DNA of 64,000 nucleotides from Io17-Chloro-G2 sp965226915 (GCA_965226915.1 CBDDEJ010000009.1:62001-126000); one strand, 5' to 3'; shown: positions 51,439 through 60,155, counted from the stretch's first letter. Numbers and translations are program-made. Notes: a model not told the origin generated them from the sequence alone.

Positions 51439-52868
51439 GTAACTGTTCAGACTTGATGAGGTGAATTGGCTCAAAGCCGTTGGAAAAACGCTGGCATGGC
51501 CGGGGGAGTTGTGGCATACCAGGGAGGTGGACACTGAACTAGACCTGAACGCGGCGAGTCGCGAAACTCTGCTGGAGATAATTGCCGGCCAGCGGGGAGT
51601 CATTGCCGATTTGCAAAGGCGGATTGGGGTTCTGGAATCCCGTCCCAACCGGCGCGGGTCGTCGGGGATGCCGGGTAATCAGCCGCACTCCAGCCGGCAA
51701 GCGCCGGAGAAAAAGGAGCCCAGAAAGCCGCGCCGCCATGGCTTCGCCCGCCAGCGCATGACTCCTACCCGGCGGGTGGAGCATGCCGTGGCGGTCTGTC
51801 CCGACTGCGGGACTCACCTGGACGGCGGATGGGTACAGCGAACTCGGGAAGTCATTGAGCTACCGGTGGCTCCGGTAGAAGTGACCGAGCACGATCTGGT
51901 AGCCCGCATATGTCCGGTATGCCAGCGGCGCCGGCTGCCCAAAGAGGCCCTGCAGGGGGTGGTTCTGGGCCAGCAGCGCCTGGGGGTCAATCTGGTAAGC
52001 CTGATGGTGACCCTGCGGGAGGAGGGACGGTTGCCCATAAGAATCATCCAATGGTACCTGGAGAGCGTCCATCAGTTGCACCTGAGTGTTGGCGCCATCG
52101 TCGAGGCCGTCCATGGAGTAGCCCGTCAGGCTGAGACGGCGGTGCGAGAGGTGCTCGAGCAAGTCCGCGCCAGTCCCGTGGTGCAGGGCGACGAAACCGG
52201 CTGGCGCCAGGACGGGAGCAACGGCTATGTTTGGACCTTCAGCACTCCCAGCGAACGATACTTCCTGCGTCGGGTCGGGATAAGGGGGTGGTGGATGAGG
52301 TGCTGGATTCCTCCTTCAGCGGAGTGTTGGTCAGTGATTTCTACGCCGCCTATAACCACTACCCGGGCCTGAAGCAACGGTGCTGGGCTCATCTGCTGCG
52401 GGATATCCATGACCTGAAAGGGTTGTACCCAGAAGACGCTGGGCTGGCTCAGTGGGCCGAGGCGGTTCACCAGGTCTACACGGAGGCCAAGGCCTCGGTC
52501 CTTCCCCGAGCCCAGCCAGGCCATCGCACCCAGCTAATGCTGGAGGAGAAACTAATGGTCTTGGCGCGGCCTTTCCTTAAAGATCCCCTGGCGGTTCAGG
52601 CCAAGCTCTGCCGGCGCATGGAACGGTTCATCAAGGAACTGTTTGTCTTCGTGTCGGACCCAGCCGTGCCCTCAGACAACAACGCCGCCGAGCGGAGCCT
52701 GCGGCATCTGGTAACCAGTCGCAAGATCAGCGGCGGCGCCCGCTCAGGGCAGGGCGCCGACAGCAAGATGACCTTGGCATCCCTCTTTGGCACCTGGCGG
52801 GCCAGAGGTCTCAATCCCCTCCTGGAATGCCGCCGGTTGCTCACTTCCCCTCAACTCTGAACAGTTTC
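51439..52868 (+). mobile_element. IS66-family element, copy 2
   Basis: A 1430-bp element with ends GTAACTGTTCAGACTTGA and, inward from the right, GAAACTGTTCAGAGTTGA, and an exact 8-bp target duplication. Nearly identical to copy 1 (43440-44885) and in the same orientation. Confidence 0.95.
51461..52860 (+). pseudogene. IS66-family transposase, frameshifted copy
   Basis: Same protein as in copy 1 up to RYFLRR. One G is missing from the run at about 52270-52275, so the frame changes and ends near 52372. The remaining 200 residues (DKGVVDEVLDSSFSGVLVSD to the end) are intact in another frame. The first catalytic Asp is separated from the others, so this copy is inactive unless frameshifting occurs. 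Confidence 0.9.
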
Positions 52869-52975
52869 GCATGGACGGGTATCATTAGCGTCCGGTTGGC
52901 TTCATCCGGGCACCCGCTGGAGCCAGCGGCTCCACGGCCATGGCAGAGTTGTGGAACGCGCCCCGCTCCTAATTA

Positions 52976-53012
52976 GACATCATGACATCATCATTGATAT
53001 CATGATGTCATG
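52976..53012 (+). promoter_or_regulatory. Palindromic VapB operator overlapping the start codon
   Basis: CATGACATCAT (52981-52991) and ATGATGTCATG (53002-53012) form a perfect 11-bp inverted repeat with a 10-bp spacer. The left side is also a tandem GACATCAT pair (52976-52991). The right arm includes the ATG of the antitoxin gene. This is the pattern of autoregulated ribbon-helix-helix antitoxins. Confidence 0.75.
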
Positions 53013-53234
53013 AGCCGCACCACAATTTCCATTCCCGATGAACTACTCCAACGTTTGCGCCTAATTGCCGCTGAACGAAGAACGTCTATTGCAGCTCTGA
53101 TCCGGGATGCCCTAGAAGAGAAAACCAAAAATTATCAACCAAGGCCGCGAAGCCTCGGTATGGGAGCGTCTGGCCAAAGCGACACTTCACGACGGACGGC
53201 CGATGAGCGGCCCGAGCCGCATCAATGGCGCTGA
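53010..53234 (+). CDS. vapB: Ribbon-helix-helix antitoxin (VapB-like)
   Basis: A 74-residue protein. MSRTTISIPDELLQRLRLIA, then AERRTSIAALIRDALEEKTK is a CopG/MetJ-type ribbon-helix-helix. The tail (ERPEPHQWR) would wrap the toxin. It overlaps the toxin gene by 10 bp. The start codon lies inside the palindromic operator, so binding would directly limit expression. Confidence 0.85.
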   Translation: MSRTTISIPDELLQRLRLIAAERRTSIAALIRDALEEKTKNYQPRPRSLGMGASGQSDTSRRTADERPEPHQWR

Positions 53235-53641
53235 TCTTGGACACGGGTCCGCTATATGCCTCCCTCGACCGGAGTGATGCTGATCACCTTGCCTGCCGTC
53301 GACTCATAGAAGAGGCCGATGAGCCATTGGTCATCCCGTCGCCCGTTTTGGTAGAGGTTGACTATTGGGTTCATATCCGTCTGCATCCGGGAGTATTTGC
53401 CGCCCTCCTCGACGACATCGCGTCGGGCGCCTACCACGTCGAGGATTTACAGTTCGAAGATTATCGCCGTGTAGGGCAAATTTGCGACCGGTATTCTGAC
53501 TCCGATGTGGGATTTGTGGACGCCGGAGTCCTGGCAGTCACCGAGCGGCTGAATGAGCATAAACTGGCCACCCTCGACCGCCGCCACTTCCTCGCTCTTA
53601 GGCCCAGGCACACCGACGTGCTCCGGCTTCTGCCAGAATAG
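53225..53641 (+). CDS. vapC: PIN-domain ribonuclease toxin (VapC-like)
   Basis: A 138-residue toxin of normal length. LILDTGPLYA carries the first Asp, SPVLVEVDYWV the glutamate, SDVGFVDAGVLAV the third acidic position and LATLDRRHFLALRP the last. VapC toxins cut tRNA or rRNA using Mg2+. Unlike the VapC fragment at 48464 it appears complete, so this is the one toxin-antitoxin module in the right half of the window that looks functional. Confidence 0.88.
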   Translation: MALILDTGPLYASLDRSDADHLACRRLIEEADEPLVIPSPVLVEVDYWVHIRLHPGVFAALLDDIASGAYHVEDLQFEDYRRVGQICDRYSDSDVGFVDAGVLAVTERLNEHKLATLDRRHFLALRPRHTDVLRLLPE

Positions 53642-53699
53642 CAGCATAACTGGCAACGGTAGGTGTGCTTGCCGGTGAACCCGGTGGCCTCGCCTAAAC

Positions 53700-55411
53700 C
53701 CGAATCCACCGATAGAGGGCGTGTCGCGACAGGGCGGATAGGGAAGGAAGTGCTCCTCTGAATCTGGGATAATGGTTTTATAACAGAAAACCGACCAGAA
53801 ACAAGGAGCACCCAATAGATGCGACCACGCAACCACCTCGACCGCATCCACATCACCTTCGACGACCACCGCCTGGTCAACAATGCCGGCCTGCTCCTTC
53901 CCGCCACCTTGGCCTTGCACCTCGGCCTTTCCCAACTGGTTGACCGGCGCCTGGACCTGGGCCGGGCCCCAGGCCGAGCCAACACCGGTGACAAGATGAT
54001 GACGCTGGTGGCATCTGCGTTGGCGGGCGGCGACTGCATCGACGACGCCGATGCGCTGCGCGCCGGCGGGACAGCCTGCACCCTGGGCAGGAAGGCGCCC
54101 TGCACCCTGGGCGCCTTCCTGCCCAGCTTTCGCTGGAGCCACGTCCGCCAACTGGACCGGGTGAGCCGCGAGTTGCTGGCCCGGGCCTGGCAGGCCGGAG
54201 CCGGACCCGGCGACGCACCATTTACCATCGACCTTGATTCGACGATCTGCGAGACCTACGGACTGGCCAAGGAGGGCGCCCGCCACCACGGCTACACCGG
54301 CGCCCGGGGCTATCACCCGCTGTTGGCCGTCGCCGCCGGCGCCGGCGACGTGCTGATGTCCCGGCTGCGCGAGGGCCGCGCCAACACCGCCCGCGGGGCC
54401 GCCCACTTCCTGCGGGAGACGGTGGGGCGGGTGCGCTACGCTGGCGCCAGCGGGCAGATCACCCTGCGGGCCGACAGCGGCTTCTATACCCACGCCGTGG
54501 TCGCCGTCTGCCGCAAGCTGGACGTGCGCTTCTCCATCACCATCCGCCAGCACAAAAGCCTGCGCAATCTCATCGAGGCCATACCCGAAGCTGCCTGGAC
54601 GCCGATTCCCTACTGGATGGACGGCGCCGCCGCTGTGGCCGAGACGACTTATACCCCCTTCCAGAGTGAGCCGGACGCCGCGCCGGTGCGGCTCATCGTC
54701 CGGCGGGTGCAGCCGACCCCCGGTTCCCAACTGGCCCTCTTCGCCACCTACAGTTATCACGGCTTCATCACCGACCGGGACGGAGAGACCCTGGAACTGG
54801 AGGCCGACCACCGCCGCCACGCCGAGATCGAGAATGCGATACGCGACCTCAAGTACGGCGTCGGGTTGAACCACATGCCGTCCGGCCGCTTCGCCGCCAA
54901 CGGCGCCTGGCTGGCCGTCCAGGTGATGGCCCACAACCTGGCCCGCTGGACCGCGCGCATCGGCCTGGGCGAGCAGATCGTGACCACCAAGACCCTCAGG
55001 CGACGGTTCTTCTCCCTGGCCGGACGGCTCACCCGCTCGGCGCGCCGCCTCACCCTGCATCTGCCCCAGCGCTGGCCTTGGGAAACCCAGTTCAGTCGCG
55101 CCCTGGCCCGGCTGCGCGCCCTGCCACTCCCAGCCTGACGACCCGTCTGCAACTGACCCGCCATCCGGCCAACTGAACGTCCCGGCAAACTCGCGCCAGT
55201 CCCGGTCCGCGAGCGCCTCTTCCCGTGTCCTATCCCGCCATCTCGCTCAGCACAGCCACTGCAGACCGCCATCGGCGCCCCCAAAAGCGCCTGCGACCGC
55301 CCGCCAACCTCCCGTCTACCCGAATTCGAGCCCGGATCATCGCGCCTGCAACTCCCTCCCCCCTCTTCCGCTGTCCTCACGCCCTCCATCCGGGTCCATC
55401 GGTGGATTCGG
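53700..55411 (+). mobile_element. IS1380-family element, second type
   Basis: A 1712-bp element bounded by a perfect 14-bp inverted repeat: CCGAATCCACCGAT at 53700-53713 and ATCGGTGGATTCGG at 55398-55411. It encodes a transposase distinct from that of the copies at 18.2 and 29.2 kb and has a higher GC content. Confidence 0.9.
53819..55138 (+). CDS. IS1380-family transposase (intact)
   Basis: A 439-residue transposase in one open frame. It has RIHITFDDHRLVNNAGLLLP at the start, FTIDLDSTICETYGLAKEGA (first Asp), ITLRADSGFYTHAVVAVCRK (second Asp) and HRRHAEIENAIRDLKYGVGL with the acidic helix. The usual length, no stops and matching terminal repeats mean it could be active. GGAGCACCC is present before the ATG. 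Confidence 0.92.
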   Translation: MRPRNHLDRIHITFDDHRLVNNAGLLLPATLALHLGLSQLVDRRLDLGRAPGRANTGDKMMTLVASALAGGDCIDDADALRAGGTACTLGRKAPCTLGAFLPSFRWSHVRQLDRVSRELLARAWQAGAGPGDAPFTIDLDSTICETYGLAKEGARHHGYTGARGYHPLLAVAAGAGDVLMSRLREGRANTARGAAHFLRETVGRVRYAGASGQITLRADSGFYTHAVVAVCRKLDVRFSITIRQHKSLRNLIEAIPEAAWTPIPYWMDGAAAVAETTYTPFQSEPDAAPVRLIVRRVQPTPGSQLALFATYSYHGFITDRDGETLELEADHRRHAEIENAIRDLKYGVGLNHMPSGRFAANGAWLAVQVMAHNLARWTARIGLGEQIVTTKTLRRRFFSLAGRLTRSARRLTLHLPQRWPWETQFSRALARLRALPLPA

Positions 55412-55452
55412 ACTTAACGGGGGCCAGGTTTTATCTCGGTAAGCTATAAAAG

Positions 55453-55485
55453 AAAGGCGGCGGGAGCATTCCCGCCGCCTTTCTT
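55453..55485. terminator. Strong bidirectional terminator
   Basis: AAAGGCGGCGGGA (55453-55465) pairs perfectly with TCCCGCCGCCTTT (55470-55482) around a GCAT loop, with T-rich sequence on both outer sides. It sits at the 3' end of the minus-strand transporter gene and after the plus-strand IS. Confidence 0.85.
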
Positions 55486-55522
55486 GTTTCCCATTCATGT
55501 TTCAATGAGACCCACAGCTGCC

Positions 55523-57061
55523 CTACCCATCGCCACTGGCCTGCGGCGCGGGCTCCCGGTCGGGGGCTGAACTAACGGGCCGCGCTGTTTTCGTGAATAT
55601 GGCGACGAACGCGCCTGCCGCCATTATCCATACCACGACCAGGGCGGAATACTGAAAACCTTGCCTGTAGGCGGCCTGGGCTTCAAACACAGGCATCACG
55701 TTAATGGCCACCGGCAGGGCTAACCCCAACACAGTCGCGCTTATAGTCGTCCCTATGGTATGACCCATCTGCCGGGTGGTTTCCAACATACCCGACGCGA
55801 AGCTCCGGCTCTCTTCCAGCGCGTTCATCACCACCGCGTTATTGGCGGTGCTGAACAGGTTGAAGCCGATGCCCGCCGGCAGCAACATGATGGGCAGCAC
55901 CCAAAACGGAACATCTCCCGCGAAGAATCCCACCATAAGGAACGCGCCTGCGATCAGAGCCAGAGCGGCTGGGCGGAACCATCGCGGGTTATACCGGTCA
56001 TACAACCAGCCACCCAATGTAGGCAAGAAAAGCCCCAAGAACTGATTCGGGAACAACACCACGGTGACCATCAATGGCAGTTGTCCAAGCCCGTCTTCCA
56101 CCATTATGGGAATCAAGGTCGTCACCGCCAGCATGGAAAGATGGGCGGTGGTGTTGGTGAATAGGGCCATGGAAAAATATTTTTGCTTGAAATACCGAAT
56201 GTCCAAGAATGGCTCTTTACTGCGCATCTGCACCACAATGAACAAAGCCAGCAGCGACAGGAAAAGCATGTTCATGGGAAGGTGGTAGCTAACTGCCTCT
56301 GGGGAAACAAAAGATTCAGCCCCTTCGTGGATGTGCAACCCGGAGAGGATGAATGTCGCCAGAGTGACAATCATCAAGACGGCGCCGAAGTAGTTGATAT
56401 TGATCTTCGAGGCATTATCCGCCGCCTGCTGAACCTGGTATCTCAACAGGGGATAGCTGTTCTTGATGGCCAGCAGCCCAAGGGGCAACGAGGTGAGGAA
56501 AACCAAACGCCAGCTGATGAATTGTAAAAAGAGGCCAAACGCCACGAGGCCGATCAGACCGCCCATACGCGCCGCGACCGCGGGAACAGAAAAAGCGCGT
56601 CCCCTTTCGGTGTTGTCGAACACCATTGCCAATATGGCGTTGGAATTGGCCGTGATGAGAGCCCCGCCGATGCCGACCAATCCACTCCAAAAGATCAGTT
56701 GGTTCAAGCTGACGGATGTGGCTGCAAGGGTGCTTCCCAGGCAGAGAATGACCGCGCCAATCAGGTACATCCGGGCGTGTCCGTACTTTTCTCCCAGCCG
56801 CGCCGCCAAGAAAACCGTGCTACCTAGCACCAGAAGCCGGACGATCACCAGCCACGCCGCCTGAGCCACGTCGACATCAAAATGCCGGGCGATGGAAGGA
56901 ATCGCCAACGCTATGGGGATGCTGGAGAGTTGGACCAGAAGCTGGGTGGAGGCCAGGGCTATCATGGTTTCCCGGCGCTGCCTATCGGTTCCGAGCTCCC
57001 GATATGCCCCAACCACATTTAACCGGTGGAGCATGGTGCCAAGTAACGCCAAGAACATCAC
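55523..57061 (-). CDS. DHA2-family MFS exporter (EmrB/QacA type)
   Basis: A 512-residue protein with about 14 hydrophobic segments. It has IPIALAIPSIARHFDVDVAQ, AAWLVIVRLLVLGSTVFLAA and RLGEKYGHARMYLIG (the loop 2-3 motif), plus VPAVAARMGGLIGLVAFGLF (motif C-like). DHA2 pumps export drugs and organic anions with protons. The start is uncertain within the first 30 residues. It is followed by the strong bidirectional hairpin. Confidence 0.9.
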   Translation of the reverse strand: MMFLALLGTMLHRLNVVGAYRELGTDRQRRETMIALASTQLLVQLSSIPIALAIPSIARHFDVDVAQAAWLVIVRLLVLGSTVFLAARLGEKYGHARMYLIGAVILCLGSTLAATSVSLNQLIFWSGLVGIGGALITANSNAILAMVFDNTERGRAFSVPAVAARMGGLIGLVAFGLFLQFISWRLVFLTSLPLGLLAIKNSYPLLRYQVQQAADNASKININYFGAVLMIVTLATFILSGLHIHEGAESFVSPEAVSYHLPMNMLFLSLLALFIVVQMRSKEPFLDIRYFKQKYFSMALFTNTTAHLSMLAVTTLIPIMVEDGLGQLPLMVTVVLFPNQFLGLFLPTLGGWLYDRYNPRWFRPAALALIAGAFLMVGFFAGDVPFWVLPIMLLPAGIGFNLFSTANNAVVMNALEESRSFASGMLETTRQMGHTIGTTISATVLGLALPVAINVMPVFEAQAAYRQGFQYSALVVVWIMAAGAFVAIFTKTARPVSSAPDREPAPQASGDG

Positions 57062-57405
57062 CTACAGAGCCAGTCACCGTATCAGCTGGGCTATCCACCC
57101 AGCAACAACCCTGGCGGAATTCGTCATTAAGTCATTAATCAGGAACGAGTCTAGAACCAAGAACTGCGGCTGTCAAACCAGCAAGATCAAACGTCCGCAT
57201 GAAAATGAATCATAACCCATCAGGCCATCGTTGACTTAGATGCACGAAGGCCACATCTGATTACTCTGACGACGATGGCCACTAACAATTACCTGCTTCT
57301 CCTGGAGAGGCGGTCGCCGTCTGATATCTAGAGAGAATAAAAAAATACGGCGGGGTATTCCCGCCGTATTTTCTTTCCATTGCCCAAGCCCGCGCCGGTT
57401 TGCAA
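57062..57405. other. Intergenic region, 344 bp, with terminator
   Basis: AT-rich and without a supported gene; its right part contains the cupin-gene terminator listed next. The promoter of the minus-strand exporter should also lie here. Confidence 0.5.
57335..57370 (-). terminator. Terminator of the cupin gene
   Basis: AAATACGGCGGG (57342-57353) pairs with CCCGCCGTATTT (57359-57370). On the minus strand the stem runs into TTTTTTTATT. It lies 36 bp after the cupin stop codon, closing the four-gene minus-strand run. Confidence 0.85.
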
Positions 57406-57741
57406 TCAATCCGCCGGTATAGAGCAATATACCCACGGCTCATCGCCCACTGTCCTTGTGCTATGCCCTTGGCCGTCCAGGTCCGTGGCGAATATCACGT
57501 CGCCGGGCCCAAACGTTAGTTTAGTCCCGTCACCTATTTCCACATCCACCTGCCCGGCCAAGGTGATCACGTACTGGCGGCGTGACTCATTGTGCAGATC
57601 AAAAAAGTAGCCTGGGTCGCGGCTCCGGAAGTTGATGGGGCCGCTGGCCGGGTCGACTTCCCAATCCGTTTGCCAGGTCTCGGGTTCCACGTGCTCGAAG
57701 TGGGATTTACCGTCTTCGCCGGGATATATTGTTACGATCAA
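57406..57741 (-). CDS. Cupin-like small protein
   Basis: A 111-residue protein predicted to be a single cupin barrel: DLHNESRRQYVITLAGQVDV and EIGDGTKLTFGPGDVIFATD, then LDGQGHSTRTVGDEPWVYCS. The second motif G-D-V-I-F-x-x-x-x-x-x-G-H-S is clear. The first metal motif is weaker, with an H and R-R-Q-Y in place of H-x-H. Function unknown. It is the last gene of the minus-strand run that starts with the globin-LuxR gene. Confidence 0.75.
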   Translation of the reverse strand: MIVTIYPGEDGKSHFEHVEPETWQTDWEVDPASGPINFRSRDPGYFFDLHNESRRQYVITLAGQVDVEIGDGTKLTFGPGDVIFATDLDGQGHSTRTVGDEPWVYCSIPAD

Positions 57742-57821
57742 AACCGCTCCTGATTTTCAGATCCAAAGTCTACCCAACTCCGCTGAGAGTCCAAATATCG
57801 TGGAGCTTAACCCGTCTGAAC

Positions 57822-58706
57822 CTAGTTCCCCTCCAACCAACGGTCGAAAGCGGAAATCAAATCCCGTCCGCCCTTCGCTGTCAAAAGATTGGCGGCCATC
57901 GCGGAACCAAGAATGAGCCGGCCATATATCAGCAGAATAAACGTACTGGTTTCACAATTTACGGTCACATTAGCCGCCGCCTCTCCAGCGGGTTCCATGC
58001 GGCCCTTGTTGCCCTCAAATATCAAGTCGGTCTCCATGGCGCCCGCGCCAGTCAACTCAAAACGGTAACGAATGGGTCCGGGAGCATTGGCCATGTCTGG
58101 GAAAGAGATTGACCAGGGCCTGCCACGGTTGCCTGGGATCTTCTCCATTATGGTGGGAATGATGCCGTTTGACACATGGGGCAAAGACTCGCCAGGTGAT
58201 GTAAGACTAGAGCGGATGTCCCATTCGTGAAGGGCCAACTCCGTTAAAATTGTTGGAAGAAAACTCTCCACGGTCCGTATCCCGGCAGGGTGATTACAGG
58301 GCTTATCCCAATCTTCGGGTCCGATCCCTTGCAGCAGGTCAACTAGCCAATTGTAGTAATCGCCAAGAGCCGAAATCACATTTTCGCCTAGCGTCCGCCG
58401 GAGGTCGATGGCAGCCTGACCGTAAAACTCGTCAACTATAACCTGTCTATTAGGCGTCCCAAGGGGGAACGAGGGAAATCCGGCGGCAGGAGATAGGTCA
58501 CCAGGCAGCCCCCTTTCCATCATGCCCCCGTAGGTATCCTTGAACCAGACCAAGTGGGCGATGACTTCCCCAACGTTCCACTTCTCGCAGGTGCTGGGCC
58601 TACTCAGCGCCTCGGGAGGCAAAGCACGAAAATATTTCTTGAACCGGTGTGATTCCGATCGGATCAACTCGACCTGCGCATTGTAGGTGTCTGCTGTCAC
58701 CTTCAC
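57822..58706 (-). CDS. Mycothiol-dependent maleylpyruvate-isomerase-family protein
   Basis: A 294-residue protein with an N-terminal DinB-like bundle (RPSTCEKWNVGEVIAHLVWF; the E-L-A-L-H-E-W-D-I helix holds the metal histidine) and a C-terminal SCP2-like domain (GKGG-like VNCETSTFILLIYGRLILGS). The pattern matches the MDMPI/TIGR03083 group, which use thiol cofactors for isomerisation or are uncharacterised. GTG at 58706 overlaps the stop of the haemoglobin gene by four bases, so they are translationally coupled. Confidence 0.8.
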   Translation of the reverse strand: MKVTADTYNAQVELIRSESHRFKKYFRALPPEALSRPSTCEKWNVGEVIAHLVWFKDTYGGMMERGLPGDLSPAAGFPSFPLGTPNRQVIVDEFYGQAAIDLRRTLGENVISALGDYYNWLVDLLQGIGPEDWDKPCNHPAGIRTVESFLPTILTELALHEWDIRSSLTSPGESLPHVSNGIIPTIMEKIPGNRGRPWSISFPDMANAPGPIRYRFELTGAGAMETDLIFEGNKGRMEPAGEAAANVTVNCETSTFILLIYGRLILGSAMAANLLTAKGGRDLISAFDRWLEGN

Positions 58707-59062
58707 GCAACCTCCACGATGTCGTCCTTGAGGGCTACGGCGCAGTCGAGGAATTCCTGCTTCTCTTGTTCCGGCACCTCAAGTTTCTCCAGTGCCGCAA
58801 CAGCAAGGCCCGCAAAAACCTCCCATTCATGCTCGCTGATCCGAAGGCCTTGATGAGAGGTCTTCATGTCGCGGCCCCGGTAGATCACCGGGCCGCCCAG
58901 CGCTTCACACAGGAAATCCACGATGAGTTGCCTGTCCCTCTTCATGCTGTCAGTGCTATGGCCCCGCCAATAAATCCCGATCTCAAGGTAGTTGGTCACC
59001 CGTTGGAGCAAGACTCTGTGATTTTTCAGCGGTGGAAGAACGGCCAAAGGGAGATGGATCAT
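58703..59062 (-). CDS. Group 1 truncated-haemoglobin-like protein
   Basis: A 119-residue frame. MKRDRQLIVDFLCEALGGPV and IYRGRDMKTSHQGLRISEHE match the E-F region of group 1 truncated haemoglobins, with the proximal histidine in K-T-S-H-Q-G-L. LAVAALEKLEVPEQEKQEFL and VALKDDIVEV give helices G and H. The N-terminus (MIHLPLAVLPPLKNH) does not show the usual Y-x-x-x-G-G start, and the B10 tyrosine is not evident, so the first helix may be lost; a G13 tract lies 34 bp upstream. O2 or NO binding is plausible if the fold holds. Confidence 0.7.
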   Translation of the reverse strand: MIHLPLAVLPPLKNHRVLLQRVTNYLEIGIYWRGHSTDSMKRDRQLIVDFLCEALGGPVIYRGRDMKTSHQGLRISEHEWEVFAGLAVAALEKLEVPEQEKQEFLDCAVALKDDIVEVA

Positions 59063-59095
59063 CGATTGGACCGGAATATTGCGCGAAGGGATAGC

Positions 59096-59108
59096 GGGGG
59101 GGGGGGGG
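59096..59108. repeat. G13 homopolymer between the two globin genes
   Basis: Thirteen consecutive G (plus strand) in the 65 bp between the LuxR-globin stop and the haemoglobin start. Tracts of this length slip easily. It is also a place where sequencing errors are likely. Confidence 0.9.
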
Positions 59109-59127
59109 TGGAAGCGGTAGATGCGGC

Positions 59128-59739
59128 CTACACCAGGTGACGGCGGGCGGCGTACACCGCTGCCTGCACTCGGTTGCTGGTGCTGGTCTTGGCGAAGATA
59201 TTGCTGATATGACGGGTGACGGTGTTGATGCTGATGACCAACTCTCCGGCAATCTGAGGGTTGTTCATGCCCATAGCCAATAGCCGCAGCACTTCCTTCT
59301 CTCGCTGTGTCAGTTGATGTGGGAATACTGCGAATACCGCGACGTTTGAGCGGGACTGATCATCGTTTGCGATCAATGCCTTCGCCCTGGCGAGAATTGA
59401 AAAGAGTTCGTCTGTCTCCGTATCGGGCAACCCGGACTGTTCTAGAATCTCGGCAGCCGAGGAAACAAAATACCGCCATTCAACATTGCGGATGCCCAGG
59501 CTCATACCGATTGTGGCCCTGTCTTGGCTTAGGAACTCGTCCTGGTTCCCCGCAACTGAGCAAACTAGATCTGTGAACCACTGGCTTTCCGTTGCCAAGG
59601 AATCCGCGGTAAGGCCCTTCCAGTGATACCAGACCGCCGAGTCGTGGACCATCCGGCCATACAAATCTTTCACCACCGAAGCGATACCGGCGTGACCGCC
59701 GAGACGCTGGTATGGTGACATTTCTGTTGATGCAGTCAT
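59128..59739 (-). CDS. Truncated-globin-like sensor fused to a LuxR DNA-binding domain
   Basis: A 203-residue protein. Residues about 8-125 follow the truncated-haemoglobin pattern: SPYQRLGGHAGIASVVKDLY, FFY-like GRMVHDSAVWYHW, then QDRATIGMSLGIRNVEWRYF and AAEILEQSGLPDTETDELF. Residues about 143-200 are a LuxR HTH: LTQREKEVLRLLAMGMNNPQ, IAGELVISINTVTRHISNIF, AKTSTSNRVQAAVYA. Aligned with the neighbouring haemoglobin (GRDMKTSHQGLRI), the segment SQDRATIGMSLGI has Gly where the proximal His should be. The domain therefore probably does not bind haem in the usual way. It heads the minus-strand run and is likely its regulator. Confidence 0.78.
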   Translation of the reverse strand: MTASTEMSPYQRLGGHAGIASVVKDLYGRMVHDSAVWYHWKGLTADSLATESQWFTDLVCSVAGNQDEFLSQDRATIGMSLGIRNVEWRYFVSSAAEILEQSGLPDTETDELFSILARAKALIANDDQSRSNVAVFAVFPHQLTQREKEVLRLLAMGMNNPQIAGELVISINTVTRHISNIFAKTSTSNRVQAAVYAARRHLV

Positions 59740-60155
59740 GATTCACCCATATATCCCAATATTTGCTGTACCGGTTGTGTGGGATCTGTCCGATGACGTT
59801 TCAAGGAAGGTTTGGCCAAAGCGCAGACAATGGCGAAACGAGGATGCGGTCTATGCTGTTGGTGGGCCGAAGTGGACGGTAGACAGAACCGTCTTCGAGA
59901 TGTGGCTGGGGAGCCTGTGAGCTTTCCCTCAGAGCAGCGAATGTGCATAGTACACCACCGCTCCATCGCCGTGAATGTGCTCCGTCCATCTGGCTCCTTC
60001 GGCGTCCTATCCAGGGAAAGTGCGGTCTGGGATTTCTTCCTAGAGTCGGATTGCCGAGCCATGCGTCCCGTGACGATGGCCTTCCGGCTCGCCCCAACCT
60101 GCGCTACTTCCTCGTCCCACCTGAACCTTCTGGCGGCCTCAGATTCCCCAATTCG
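59740..60155. other. Intergenic region, 416 bp
   Basis: No recognisable gene on either strand. It should contain the promoter of the minus-strand globin-LuxR gene near 59750-59800. The stretch up to the helicase stop at 60156 has no terminator hairpin that I can see. Confidence 0.4.

Larger units (their letters stand above)
51431..52876. repeat. 8-bp target-site duplication flanking IS66 copy 2
   Basis: GCATGGAC is present at 51431-51438 and again at 52869-52876, exactly outside the element. IS66 elements make 8-bp duplications, so this copy transposed here as a single unit. Confidence 0.9.

Noticed and set aside
43440..52868. Classical composite transposon made of two IS66 copies
   Set aside because: Copy 2 has its own target duplication and copy 1 has none, so the pair did not move as one unit in its present form; only recombination between copies remains possible.
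53447..55060. Long minus-strand open frame across the VapC gene and the IS1380 transposase
   Set aside because: Antisense to two well-identified proteins and rich in Gly/Ala/Val from GC-skewed codon complement; no domain seen.
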